NCBI GenBank assembly: GCA_014323675.1
Contig: JACONN010000006.1
Location: forward strand, 496,001 to 560,000
Length of the DNA: 64,000 bases
Direction of reading: 5' to 3'
DNA from: Hormoscilla sp. GM7CHS1pb
GTDB taxonomy: Bacteria; Cyanobacteriota; Cyanobacteriia; Cyanobacteriales; Desertifilaceae
The notes below the pieces were generated by a model. The model saw nothing but the letters and a program-made list of their open reading frames with translations, was not told where the DNA came from and did no database searches. The position numbers and the translations under genes are program-made. Below, piece by piece: positions 1-8,261 of this stretch. How positions within the stretch are numbered: the stretch's first letter is position 1; every line of letters starts with the position of its first letter.

Positions 1-368
1 GTACTCTACGATCGACCATTGGCAGCAACATGGTTTCGGCATGTGGGCCGAGGTTGACAAAAAGGACAATCGGACGATCGGGCGCTGCGGGCTTTGTTTT
101 CTAGATAACACTCCCGAAGTTGAGCTGGGTTACGTGCTAGACAAGGCTTATTGGGGCAGAGGCTTGGCTACAGAAGCTGCTCGTGCTAGTCTTAAGTATG
201 GGTTTGCAGAACTGAAACTGGAACGAATTGTGTCATCCCGAAAACCTGGCCTCCCAACGGGTGATGCAGAAACTCGGGATGAAATTTGATGCATACGCCC
301 ACTACTACAACACTGATGTGGTACTATATGCTCTAGAGACCGATCGGCACAGATCAAACCATAGCTAA
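1..368 (+). pseudogene. GNAT N-acetyltransferase, 5' cut by window edge, frameshifted
   Basis: The frame is open from the window edge and shows the acetyl-CoA-binding region of GNAT acetyltransferases (ELGYVLDKAYWGRGLATEA around positions 121-180). After about position 243 the expected C-terminal continuation (NLASQRVMQKLGMKFDAY) is found in another frame and runs to a stop at 366-368. So the gene carries an indel near 236-246 in the stretch that normally reads as a short loop before N-L-A-S-Q. Its 3' end overlaps the 3' end of hisG on the other strand by 15 bp. Family assignment is firm; substrate is unknown. The break may be a sequence error. Confidence 0.75.
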
Positions 369-998
369 GGTAGTAGCACGCAACTGGGCAATCAAATCAT
401 TCAGACCGTCCAGATTGAGGCGATAACTGAGAGGATGGGCAATCAACCTTGCCGTACTTTCAAACAAAAGTTCCAGCTCAACTAAACCATTTTCTCGGAG
501 GGTGCGACCCGTGGAAACCAAATCCACGATCGCCTCTGACATGCCCGTAATCGGCCCCAATTCTACCGAACCATAAAGGGGGATAATTTCCACTGGCAAG
601 TCGATACTGTGGAAATATTCCCGGGCGCAGTAGACAAACTTCGAGGCCACCCGACAGTGAGGCGGTAGTTCCAAGGCCGACTGGTAACCACTAGACTTCT
701 TGACCGCGATCGACATGCGACATTTGCCAAACCCCAGGTCTGCCAAGTTAGCGACTAATGGTTTTTTCTCCCGCAAGACATCGTAACCCACCATCCCTAA
801 CTGGGCTTGACCGTATTCTACATACACCGGTACATCCTGAGCCCGCACTAACAGGGCTTTAGCAGTATGAGTGGGGTCTTCTATCTGCAATTGGCGGCCC
901 GAGGAGTCCAGAAAGGCGCTGAAATCTAAGCCTACTGCTTGCAACAGCAAGATGCTATCCTCTAGCAGTGCGCCTTTGGGTAAGGCAACTGTAATCAT
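354..998 (-). CDS. hisG: ATP phosphoribosyltransferase, short form
   Basis: Catalyses the first step of histidine synthesis, joining ATP and PRPP to give phosphoribosyl-ATP. The 214-residue length fits the short HisG form, which in known cases needs the separate regulatory subunit HisZ; no hisZ is seen in the window. Recognisable segments are the N-terminal [14 protein letters not shown], the central [14 protein letters not shown] and the PRPP-loop region [19 protein letters not shown]. The ATG is preceded by AAAAGGAT, a reasonable ribosome binding site. hisC and hisIE also occur in the window but far away, so histidine genes are dispersed as usual in cyanobacteria. The gene looks intact. Confidence 0.95.
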   Translation of the reverse strand: MITVALPKGALLEDSILLLQAVGLDFSAFLDSSGRQLQIEDPTHTAKALLVRAQDVPVYVEYGQAQLGMVGYDVLREKKPLVANLADLGFGKCRMSIAVKKSSGYQSALELPPHCRVASKFVYCAREYFHSIDLPVEIIPLYGSVELGPITGMSEAIVDLVSTGRTLRENGLVELELLFESTARLIAHPLSYRLNLDGLNDLIAQLRATTLAMV

Positions 999-1044
999 AT
1001 CCTTTTGTTCGTGGTTAATCGTTCATGGTTGATGGTTCATGGTT

Positions 1045-1069
1045 CCTTGCCAATTGTCAATTGGCAAGG
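1045..1069. repeat. perfect palindrome upstream of hisG
   Basis: A 25-base perfect inverted repeat with 12-base arms (CCTTGCCAATTG and its complement around one T) lies about 47 bases upstream of the hisG start. There is no T-run after it, so it is not an obvious intrinsic terminator. Role unknown. Confidence 0.6.
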
Positions 1070-1231
1070 CGAAAATATGTCATAATGTCAACAACATGTA
1101 TAAACTCTGGAGTTAGCCAATGAAAAACATAGTCATTTCTCTACCCAACTCCCAGGGAGTCTATTTGAGCTTCTATAATCGATCTGATTCGTCATCAGGA
1201 AATATCTTCACGCTGTTGGATATCGTCTTTT

Positions 1232-1350
1232 AGCGTTGCACATTTTGGGGATGATAATCTTTTTGCACCAGCAAAACGCTACTGAAAGTCGCTTGTAGTC
1301 TATGTTTAAAACTATTGCAACTATGTCTATCATCCCGGACGAAGTGCAAC
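1232..1350. mobile_element. MITE with IS1-type ends
   Basis: About 119 bp bounded by GCGTTGCACATTTTGGGGAT on the left and the approximate complement CATCCCGGACGAAGTGCAAC on the right. The same ends flank the complete IS1-family element at 13728-14599 and a second small element at 8540-8652, and the two small elements also share interior sequence (GCTTGTAGTCTA). It has no coding capacity, so I read it as a non-autonomous derivative moved by that transposase. It sits directly at the broken end of a DUF416 relic. No clear target duplication is visible. Confidence 0.7.
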
Positions 1351-1576
1351 TTTTATTGCGGCATCTACAGACTTGCCTTGCAAGACTTGCCAAACTTCGT
1401 CTAAAGCTTTTCTAAGCAGGGCAGGATTGCCCCAGTTTTCCCTGCGGCAAAAAGCATTATAGGTGGGCAAAAGTCGCTCGCAACAAGCTGCCGCAAAACG
1501 CTACTCTATGTATTGGCGGCAGCTTTTCTAATTATTGTTTTACCGGCTTGCTATAGTTCAAAAAATCTAATTTCAT
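1351..1576 (-). pseudogene. DUF416 family protein, N-terminal relic
   Basis: Read on the minus strand from an ATG at 1574-1576, the piece resembles the start of DUF416 (YjaG-like) proteins: LEKLPPIHRVAF followed by AAACCERLLPTYNAF and a W-G-N-P-x-L-L-R-K-A-L-D-E-V-W motif. It is broken twice: an in-frame TAA replaces the residue before LEKLPP (probably a former CAA), and one extra T lies between VAF and AAACC. The remaining two thirds of the gene is missing; the reading stops at the MITE at 1232-1350. No function is established for the family. Confidence 0.7.
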
Positions 1577-1608
1577 TCTTTGATTCTACTTGCAAACGAT
1601 CGACCAAT

Positions 1609-2280
1609 CTAACCAAACATGGGAATCTGTTCGGAGATCGTCGCCGTACCCGGATAAATCTTGCGACTCCCCTTGGGAACTTCTATCCAACCCAAGTCTT
1701 GCAGGCGATTGACTAAATTGGAGATACTTACCCCCAACTCCGAACGCAGGGCGTACAGATTAGACCATTTGGTTAAATCCCTTCCCTGGCATTTCTCGGA
1801 CAGGATAGACCTCGGCATTAGCAGACAACTGGCAAAATACTGCGCTTGCCATTCGATCAACTCTACTTTGTCTAGACCGCTATTGGCACGACAGACAAAT
1901 TGCTGCGGCCCGTCCGCTGCATTCTCATACTCCAACTCTTCGGTCTCCACGTCTAGAAGAGAGTAGTTAATGTGCAGCATCCAATGTCCGATTTCATGGG
2001 CAATGGTGGATTGTTGAAACCCTGCCGGCAGTTCCAGAATCTCTTCGTTGATTTCAATCAGGCGATCGCGCGGCAGAATCCGGGCCGCAATCGGACCGGT
2101 TGCATCTGCCGGGATTTTGTCCCAAACCACTCCCAGATCCAGAAAATCTGCCACCCGATCTGCTTCAAAGGGCCAAATTGGCTGCCAATTGGGTGTCAGT
2201 TGCATCCGCATGAGCAGGTCATTGGCCCGACGCTGGATTTCTGTCTTCGGGTAGAAGCGATATGGCTTGATCGGAGACAA
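1609..2280 (-). CDS. ImmA/IrrE-type zinc metallopeptidase
   Basis: Carries the HEXXH zinc-protease signature in IAHEIGHWM with downstream ExxYFASCLLMP, typical of ImmA/IrrE proteins, which cleave a partner XRE repressor. It follows directly after an XRE gene in the same direction and the two reading frames overlap by about 60-100 bp, so they are translationally linked. I prefer a TTG start at 2278-2280: a strong GGAGGA lies 8 bases upstream, inside the XRE gene, whereas the upstream ATG at 2322 has no such site and would add a non-conserved leader. The expected role is relief of XRE repression under stress or mobile-element induction; the signal and targets are unknown. Confidence 0.85.
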   Translation of the reverse strand: MSPIKPYRFYPKTEIQRRANDLLMRMQLTPNWQPIWPFEADRVADFLDLGVVWDKIPADATGPIAARILPRDRLIEINEEILELPAGFQQSTIAHEIGHWMLHINYSLLDVETEELEYENAADGPQQFVCRANSGLDKVELIEWQAQYFASCLLMPRSILSEKCQGRDLTKWSNLYALRSELGVSISNLVNRLQDLGWIEVPKGSRKIYPGTATISEQIPMFG

Positions 2281-2623
2281 CGTTATCTTCCTCCATCGCA
2301 GCAAGAAATACCTTTTGTGCAAACTCTGGATTTTCCCGCAGACGCCGCAGCAGTACTGGCATCTGGTCGTAGTTATTTTTCAGGACTTCCTCGTACAGTT
2401 GCGGAATTCGGCCAGCCAGACAGATTAACCGTTCCGCATCTAAATTCAGGTGACGCGCCAGGGACTTGATCGCCTCCTCTTTGGGGGGATAATCAGCGCG
2501 GTCATTTTCCAGTTTAGACAAATATGTAAAATCCAGCTTCACTAGGACCGCGAGACTCCGCTGAGAGTGGCCCTTGTCCTTGCGAGCTTGTCGGATTACT
2601 CTGCCAAAAGTCTGATTTTGCAT
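2219..2623 (-). CDS. XRE-family helix-turn-helix regulator
   Basis: 134 residues with an N-terminal helix-turn-helix of the Cro/C1 type (GRVIRQARKDKGHSQRSLAV...LSKLENDRADYPP, residues about 7-50). The acidic C-terminal half probably contacts the downstream ImmA-type protease. The upstream region contains two near-identical TATGTTGA-containing sites, which suggests autoregulation. Together with the protease gene this is a two-gene regulatory unit like those of mobile elements and stress regulons. No obvious target operon is adjacent. Confidence 0.88.
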   Translation of the reverse strand: MQNQTFGRVIRQARKDKGHSQRSLAVLVKLDFTYLSKLENDRADYPPKEEAIKSLARHLNLDAERLICLAGRIPQLYEEVLKNNYDQMPVLLRRLRENPEFAQKVFLAAMEEDNVVSDQAISLLPEDRNPASGQ

Positions 2624-2669
2624 GTGTTTTCTCCACTACATAAACATTTTAGATCCAGTTTGAACAAAA

Positions 2670-2726
2670 CATCAATCCATATGTTGATAGTTTCGTCAAC
2701 TTTACGTTAGCATCAATATGTTGACT
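2670..2726. promoter_or_regulatory. candidate XRE operator pair
   Basis: Two direct copies, CATCAATCCATATGTTGATA (2670-2689) and CATCAATATGTTGACTA (from 2711), lie 50-100 bases upstream of the XRE start. Each is partly palindromic (ATCAA...TTGAT, TCAA...TTGA). The placement and repetition suggest operator sites for autoregulation; this is inference from sequence only. Confidence 0.45.
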
Positions 2727-2934
2727 AAGAAATCAAGTCTAATGGGATATAGCCTGTGAGAGGCAATAGGGGATAAGATAAAAAGCTAGACAAACATTTA
2801 CAGATACTACATACTTGCTGGATGGGACAGAAATGACCATCCTGACGGCCCATGAGGGGTTGAATCAAGTTTCGCTGTACATTCCCGGTTACTCGCTAGA
2901 TGGTCGGACGACACGAGAATTTCACCAGCAGCCC

Positions 2935-2967
2935 AGAAACCCGGTTTTTTGTCAAAACCGGGTTTCT
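2935..2967. terminator. dispersed palindrome, probable terminator of mscS
   Basis: The hairpin AGAAACCCGG...CCGGGTTTCT begins exactly at the mscS stop codon. Related palindromes (AGAAACCNGGTTT) recur at 8318-8346, 43871-43912, 53675-53740 and 61800-61870, so this is a genome-wide repeat family that may act here as a transcription terminator. Confidence 0.55.
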
Positions 2968-4895
2968 TAATTAGAAAAGCGATAGAAATGATAGCCATCC
3001 ATAAAGGAAAGGTCGTCCGAAACATGATGAATGATCGCCCGATCGCACAACAACTGTCCCAAGGCGATCGCGTCTTCTTTCTGACAATTTTGGGTTCTCA
3101 TCAACCAGTCTACAGCTTCCGCCCCAATAAAACAGGCGGGATACAAATTACTCCGATACCACCGGTCTTTTATTTCCACTCCTTCGGCACCTTGCATTTG
3201 ACTAATAATATCATCTAGGTTAACAGATTGGCATAATTTGTTCTTCTCGGAAGACTCTGACTGGACTGCTGTCTTGTCAGATGCTGGTTGCTTTAAGATT
3301 TTGAGGAACTCATCAATGTGAGTCGATCGCAAATTCAAGTCTCGTTGAGGGAAAGGGATTTCGATCTGATGATGTCGCAGAGTCTGTTCGATGCGGTAGT
3401 AAAGGTCGCTTCTGAGGGGAGATTGTTTTTCTGGTTCCCGCGTCCAAATCAGGAGATCGAAATTGAGGGAACTGTCTCCAAAATCTTTAAACCAAACTTG
3501 GGGAACTGGATTTACCAAAACATCAGGATGACTTTTGGCCACATCTAGCAGCACGGAGCGGACTTTATTGGGGTCTGAACTATAGGATACACCCACGGGG
3601 ACATGCAGGCGACAGATGGGACTGTCATGAGTCCAATTGATCACTTCGCTTTCCAGAAAACGAGAGTTAGGCACGATAATCTTGACTTTATCTAGAGTAG
3701 CAATCTTGGTACTGCGAGCGCCGATATGTTCCACCACGCCCATCAGAGAACCTACCTCCACAAAGTCCCCCTCCTGAATGTGGCGCTCGAAGGTGATAAT
3801 CAAACCGCTGATCAGGTTATTAGCAATATTTTGGAGACCAAAACCAATCCCCACGCCGAGAACGCTGGCCACAATAGTCAGGGAACTAACATCCAGACCC
3901 CAGATTTGCAGGACGATAATCAAACCCAGCAAGCTGAGGGTATATTGGGTTAATACCGCTACGACATCTTGCAGGTTCCGGTTAATACTGGTTCTGGATA
4001 AAAGCCGGGATTTCAGCAGCTTAGTCAGATTTCGGACCACAAACCAGAGTCCGACACTTAAGGTCAAGAGAACCAAAATATCCAGAACTGTATAGTCAGT
4101 TTGGTTGGAAGTAAAAATGGGCTCGGTGATACTGTCACGCAAGAGATTAAACAGCCAGTAGCGCCAGCGCCGCAAGACCGGAAATATATCGGTGATATAA
4201 TGGATTACCGCTGTCCAAATCCCGAATAACAGCCCTATACGTCCCAACTTCACAAATCGTTGCAAAAATTTATGCCCATCCTCCAAAAACCTTTGGTTTC
4301 GGTCTAAAGAGCGCTTTAGTTGTCGATCGAACAGCCAGTTTACCCACCGCAAAATCAAGTGAACCGCCAGGGTGCCTGCTAGCACTAACAGCGAGAACAG
4401 CAGGGCTTGGCGGCGATAGCTCCAACTGCGTTCGCTTTTCGCCACTTGCAGAGCATTAGCGATCTTTTCCCCCCATTTTCTGGCCTGGGCATCTGTCCTC
4501 CTTTCTTCCCTCAAGTCCCTTTCAGTAACTGTCAAATCTTCTCGGTCATTGATGCGGAGGATCGTCTCTTTATTTTTCTCAGAAATACCGTAAAAAGCAG
4601 GTTGTTGTCCTCCCCCTAGGTAATCTAGTAGTACCTGTTCCAATTTCTGATTAATTATCTCTGCTCTTTCTTCGGCACTGAGGGAGTTTAAGTCGTTGAC
4701 ATGAAACAAAACTCGCCCGTCGAGTACCACCGGAGCCTTTCGAGCGAAATCTCCCACAATAGGCGATCGGGCCCAACTTGGTGTCAGAGTCAGGAGTAGA
4801 GAGAAAAGGCCAGCTAGCACCAGTAGGAACAAGCGGCTGATTTTTGATTTGCGGGTCAACTTCAACTCAAACATGGCATAACTAAGTAGAGGCAT
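2967..4895 (-). CDS. MscS-family mechanosensitive channel with C-terminal DEP domain
   Basis: 642 residues: N-terminal signal-like hydrophobic segment (residues about 20-42), a periplasmic region, several membrane helices between about 165 and 370, then the MscS pore and beta domain (SVLGVGIGFGLQNIANNL, GLIITFERHIQEGDFVEV, STKIATLDKVKIIVPNS). Residues about 560-642 resemble a DEP domain (GVEIKDRWYRSNLYPACFIG, EAVDWLM, ending DGYHFYRFS). MscS channels release solutes on hypo-osmotic shock; the DEP domain is a membrane- or partner-binding module and its presence at the C-terminus suggests extra gating or localisation. The ATG directly follows the stop of the upstream FHA gene. The alternative ATG MFELK is 7 codons later. 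Confidence 0.88.
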   Translation of the reverse strand: MPLLSYAMFELKLTRKSKISRLFLLVLAGLFSLLLTLTPSWARSPIVGDFARKAPVVLDGRVLFHVNDLNSLSAEERAEIINQKLEQVLLDYLGGGQQPAFYGISEKNKETILRINDREDLTVTERDLREERRTDAQARKWGEKIANALQVAKSERSWSYRRQALLFSLLVLAGTLAVHLILRWVNWLFDRQLKRSLDRNQRFLEDGHKFLQRFVKLGRIGLLFGIWTAVIHYITDIFPVLRRWRYWLFNLLRDSITEPIFTSNQTDYTVLDILVLLTLSVGLWFVVRNLTKLLKSRLLSRTSINRNLQDVVAVLTQYTLSLLGLIIVLQIWGLDVSSLTIVASVLGVGIGFGLQNIANNLISGLIITFERHIQEGDFVEVGSLMGVVEHIGARSTKIATLDKVKIIVPNSRFLESEVINWTHDSPICRLHVPVGVSYSSDPNKVRSVLLDVAKSHPDVLVNPVPQVWFKDFGDSSLNFDLLIWTREPEKQSPLRSDLYYRIEQTLRHHQIEIPFPQRDLNLRSTHIDEFLKILKQPASDKTAVQSESSEKNKLCQSVNLDDIISQMQGAEGVEIKDRWYRSNLYPACFIGAEAVDWLMRTQNCQKEDAIALGQLLCDRAIIHHVSDDLSFMDGYHFYRFSN

Positions 4896-5351
4896 CTAAA
4901 TTTTTCTGACAGGAAGATTTTGTGAAGTAGGCGATGGTGTTTGAGGTGCTTGGGGTCGATATTTTTCTAAGAGATTGCTCGCCAAGACCCAAGCACCAGA
5001 TCCCATCAACAAAACCAGAATCGTTCCCATTGTTACAGTTACCCAAGGCTGCTGCCAAAATGCCGATGCTGACGAGAGCGAACTTGTTGTCAGACTGGTA
5101 TTGATCTCGGTATCTTTAGCATCACAATCACTCATCAGGGTAATTGTAATCTTGTAAGGCCCTAGTCTGATATTATCCTGGTTGTTTAGGGGGATACTAG
5201 CCTGATGCAGCTGCCGTTTTTGCACGAAGGTGCCGTTAGCGCTGCGGTCTGCGATCGACAACTGCTGATGGTCGCAGGTAATCAGAGCGTGGAACCGGGA
5301 GACTTTTTTGCTATTGAGCACAACTCGAGAAGAGGTTAAGCCGGTGTCGGG
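4896..5351 (-). pseudogene. FHA-domain membrane protein, N-terminally truncated
   Basis: The frame contains the core of a forkhead-associated phosphopeptide-binding domain (VVLNSKKVSRFHALI, then DRSANGTFVQ) followed by one membrane helix (TVTMGTILVLLMGSGAWVLA) and a proline-rich tail. The glycine-arginine strand that normally opens an FHA domain is missing: the open frame reaches only about ten residues upstream of VVLN before a TAG. A GTG at 5319-5321 could start a shortened product, but the domain would be incomplete. The stop is immediately followed by the mscS ATG, so the two were co-transcribed. Kinase relics nearby suggest a former phospho-signalling cluster. Confidence 0.7.
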
Positions 5352-5659
5352 CTAGCGTTAAAGCACCTATATTGCTGGAAGCCTATGGCTGACGCCACGC
5401 TGCGCGATTGGCAGCAAGCATTATCGGCTCAAATCAAGTATAAATACTCAGAGAACTCCAAGAGAGCAAGCAGGCGCAGCCGTGTTGGGCATTTAACTCA
5501 ATAGATGGGTTGGCCCCGACAACCTGCGATCGGCAAGTATAGCAAAACTCCTGTTTTCGGTGGGGCGATCGCACCCCGGAAATGATATGTGCTACAATTA
5601 TCAAGTAACAACTACCGGCATCGTCGCAAGCACAACAAAGAGATGACCCTTCATCCAAT

Positions 5660-5935
5660 CGAACAATGGACAATCCCTCCCGCCACTATGTCAGTGGCAC
5701 ATACATTGACTATTTCCACACCGACACCGATGACGATCGCCTATTATATCTGGTACAAGAACTGGTAAATGGGAAGTCTTTAGCAGAGTTAGTCAAAAGG
5801 GGTTGGCACAGGAAAAACAAGTCAAGCTTATAGCCATTCAAGTGTTAGAAATTCTCCGGTCTCAGGCCCCCAGTCATTCACCGGGATATTAAGCCGCAAA
5901 ATATTATCGGCGCCCAAGGTAAGGTCCATTTCACG
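5660..5935 (+). pseudogene. Ser/Thr protein kinase relic
   Basis: Three short frames together give a cyanobacterial Hanks-type kinase fragment: TDTDDDRLLYLVQELVNGKS (hinge region), EKQVKLIAIQVLEIL, and the catalytic loop VIHRDIKPQNII. Shifts occur near 5808 and near 5866, where a C-run is one longer than expected. The N-lobe and everything after the catalytic loop are absent. The fragment ends at about 5935, abutting the truncated Cache-domain gene on the other strand. This marks a deletion or inversion junction. Confidence 0.75.
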
Positions 5936-6456
5936 TCCTTTGCCCGGGCAGGGGCAATATACCAGGGACGATTCCGAGGATCGTAATGAGGCGATACTTT
6001 CAACAACTCCCCTCGCTTGCCCTCAGAGTCGATCGCGTAGGTTCGCAGACTTCCGGTGAATTTCGTTACCTGATAAGTGAGAGTCCCGTCGTCATTAACT
6101 GCCAACCCCACAAATTCTCCCGCTTGACTGCCAAACTGAATATAGCTCACTAAATCAAAGACCTGACTTTGGTACCAGAAGTGACGTTCCATAGTGGTCA
6201 AGTCTTGTAAATTTAACTGACCCTGTTCGATCGTATTGGCATTAATCTTGTTGATAACTTCCGGTGTATTTAAGTAAACATTCAAGCGTTCCTTGATGCG
6301 AGCAGTAATTTCGCCGCGCAACTGAGCGGCAACATTGTTAACAGCAAGTTGTCCGTTCCGCAATGACAGCCACCCCGTCAATCCTACGGCAGCAAATATT
6401 TGCAACACAAAGGGGACGATTGCACGGAATGAGTCGCAGAGAAAATTTTCTGGATT
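5930..6456 (-). pseudogene. Cache-domain sensor protein, 3'-truncated
   Basis: Contains an N-terminal membrane helix (IVPFVLQIFAAVGLTGWLSL) and the first part of an extracellular double-Cache sensor domain, with the typical SRxRPWY-like segment HYDPRNRPWYIAPARA. In related cyanobacterial proteins a cytoplasmic cyclase or histidine kinase follows; here the frame instead runs into the kinase relic near 5930 and picks up a chance stop at 5878-5880. The frame is open upstream of the GTG at 6408 to about 6456 but lacks an obvious start, so the 5' end may also be altered. Confidence 0.7.
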
Positions 6457-6464
6457 GAGGGTTT

Positions 6465-8261
6465 TTAGTAAGATTTTGGTTCTGCATGACTTTCTCTCAG
6501 GTAGCTAGAGATTTTTGAAAATGGGATGATTTCTTGACTGAAAACCCGCCAAGCAGCTAAGACCTCCTCCTCAGAGGAGGTACCTTTTTGCAGTAAAATT
6601 ACCCCATCAGCAAAGTCTCTCGCCCCATAGGTGTTGCTGGCCAGCAGATCGTCGATCAGCTGCACTGCCTGCCGCAATTGCAGGCGATCGCGCTTAAAAG
6701 CCACCTGATATTCTTTTAGCTGCCACAGATCTGCCAGACAATAATCCACATCAACAACTTGACCGTCATCATTGCGCAAGCGAAACTGGGCCGGAAAGCG
6801 AACAATTTCCCTCCGACCGGAAAGATGAGGGACAATATATGTAGTAGCAGCCACGCTAGCATCAGCAGGAATTTCTGCCAGCATGGGGCGAATATGACCC
6901 ACATGTTGCCATTGGCGGGTTAAACTAACATATACCCAGGGTTGGAAAGAATCGGGAATCAAGAAATAGAAAGTGCGATTCGGATTAGAAGTGAGAGTAA
7001 ACAGCAGCGACAGGACAATACAAACTGTCCAAAACCCGCGCACAGAACGGGAAATGTTGCTAGGCTTTCTTAACTCCTCATGATTCTGAAGCCCGCGCAG
7101 GCGGGCTTTGTAACTGTAGCCCCATCCCTTTAGGGTGGGGCGGCTGGGGGGGTGAGGTTGTGGGTAGAGGTTAAACCACCAAAGGCGAAAATCACTTTTA
7201 CCGGCCCACCAGAGGATCGCCCCATAAAACAGTCCCGGCACGGGAGTTAAAGCATAGCGAATATTAATAGCCAGGACCGACTCTCCCTGACCTAAAAACA
7301 ATTTGAGCAGGGGAAAGCCAGCGATACACCAGGAAGCCGGAGAAAAGGCGGGGACAAAAGCCAAAGGCAACCATTGCCCCAAAAGATATTTAATCGTCTT
7401 AAAAAAGGGGGTGAACAATTCCTGCACCAAGCGCAGGGGGTTAGAGATCATCCCCCAAATAATATCCAGAGTCGAAGCTTCCGCCTCCGTAGCATATTGA
7501 CCGAAGCGTTCCATCATGAAGCGACGGGAAATATCTGCCGAAAACAGGGGCATAATCAGATTAGTCAGCATCAGCATATAGGCAAAACTGAGGGTACAGA
7601 CTGCCAAACCGACCCGGGGATATCTGCCACTGACAACCAGGTAGAAACCGACCCCAAACAAAACTATTCCCGAATCTTCCCGGATGGCCAACACCAAAAC
7701 CGCCAGCAGCCAGAACAGCCACCACCAGCGTTTTTCCATTGCCAGCAGCAGTCCGAAGGCAAACAGGGGCAACTGACAATTATCGTGGAAATTCCCCAAA
7801 GTCGGACCCAGCACCGCATTAGCAGCGTAATAGGCCAGAGTAATCATTCCCGCCTTCCCGGGTGGCAAATGCTGTCTGGCCAAGGCGTACAAAACCAGTC
7901 CCGCCAACCCCAGCAAAGTCACCTGCAATACCGTTAAAGTTGCAGCGGAAGGAAACAGGGCATATATCGGCAGCCACAGCAGCAGGGCCGGAGTAAAATG
8001 TTGGCCCAACCGGTGGTAAGATACGTCCGGCACATCCCCAGCATGGACGACATTGGTAGAAAGACTCGAAGACAGGGAACTCTCGAAGAAGTTGCCATGG
8101 ATCCCATTCCAGAAGACCTGGTTGAAAATCCCCTGATCGAAGCTGGCGTAAAAGCTGTAGTATCTGTGCAGCGTGCAGACTAGGGCGAAACTTAAAAAAA
8201 TACAAAAAGAGGCGATCGCCACCTTCAGCCCCGGTTTTTGCAGCCAATTGAGCACCATCAC
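6465..8261 (-). CDS. DUF2079 polytopic membrane protein with in-frame repeat insertion
   Basis: 598 residues with many membrane helices and features of DUF2079 proteins (early segment SFDQGIFNQVFWN, then GQHFTPALLLWLPIYALFP, and REDSG). Distant similarity to GT39/DUF2298-type glycosyl- or polyprenyl-linked transferases is likely, but no activity is known. Residues about 375-400 (around NLYPQPHPPSRPTLKGWGYS) are encoded by a copy of an intergenic GC-rich repeat (about 7088-7160) that also occurs at 43920-43985 and 49308-49365. It is in frame and adds a charged, proline-rich loop between two membrane segments. Whether the protein still works is unknown. The second ATG (MVLNW) is as plausible a start. 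Confidence 0.8.
   Translation of the reverse strand: MMVLNWLQKPGLKVAIASFCIFLSFALVCTLHRYYSFYASFDQGIFNQVFWNGIHGNFFESSLSSSLSTNVVHAGDVPDVSYHRLGQHFTPALLLWLPIYALFPSAATLTVLQVTLLGLAGLVLYALARQHLPPGKAGMITLAYYAANAVLGPTLGNFHDNCQLPLFAFGLLLAMEKRWWWLFWLLAVLVLAIREDSGIVLFGVGFYLVVSGRYPRVGLAVCTLSFAYMLMLTNLIMPLFSADISRRFMMERFGQYATEAEASTLDIIWGMISNPLRLVQELFTPFFKTIKYLLGQWLPLAFVPAFSPASWCIAGFPLLKLFLGQGESVLAINIRYALTPVPGLFYGAILWWAGKSDFRLWWFNLYPQPHPPSRPTLKGWGYSYKARLRGLQNHEELRKPSNISRSVRGFWTVCIVLSLLFTLTSNPNRTFYFLIPDSFQPWVYVSLTRQWQHVGHIRPMLAEIPADASVAATTYIVPHLSGRREIVRFPAQFRLRNDDGQVVDVDYCLADLWQLKEYQVAFKRDRLQLRQAVQLIDDLLASNTYGARDFADGVILLQKGTSSEEEVLAAWRVFSQEIIPFSKISSYLRESHAEPKSY
7088..7160. repeat. GC-rich dispersed repeat inside a coding region
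   Basis: GCCCGCGCAGGCGGGC hairpin, then TGTAGCCCCATCCCTTTAGG with a second small hairpin (CCCC...CTTTAGGG...GGGG). The same two-hairpin unit occurs between genes at 43920-43985 and 49308-49365. Confidence 0.75.
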
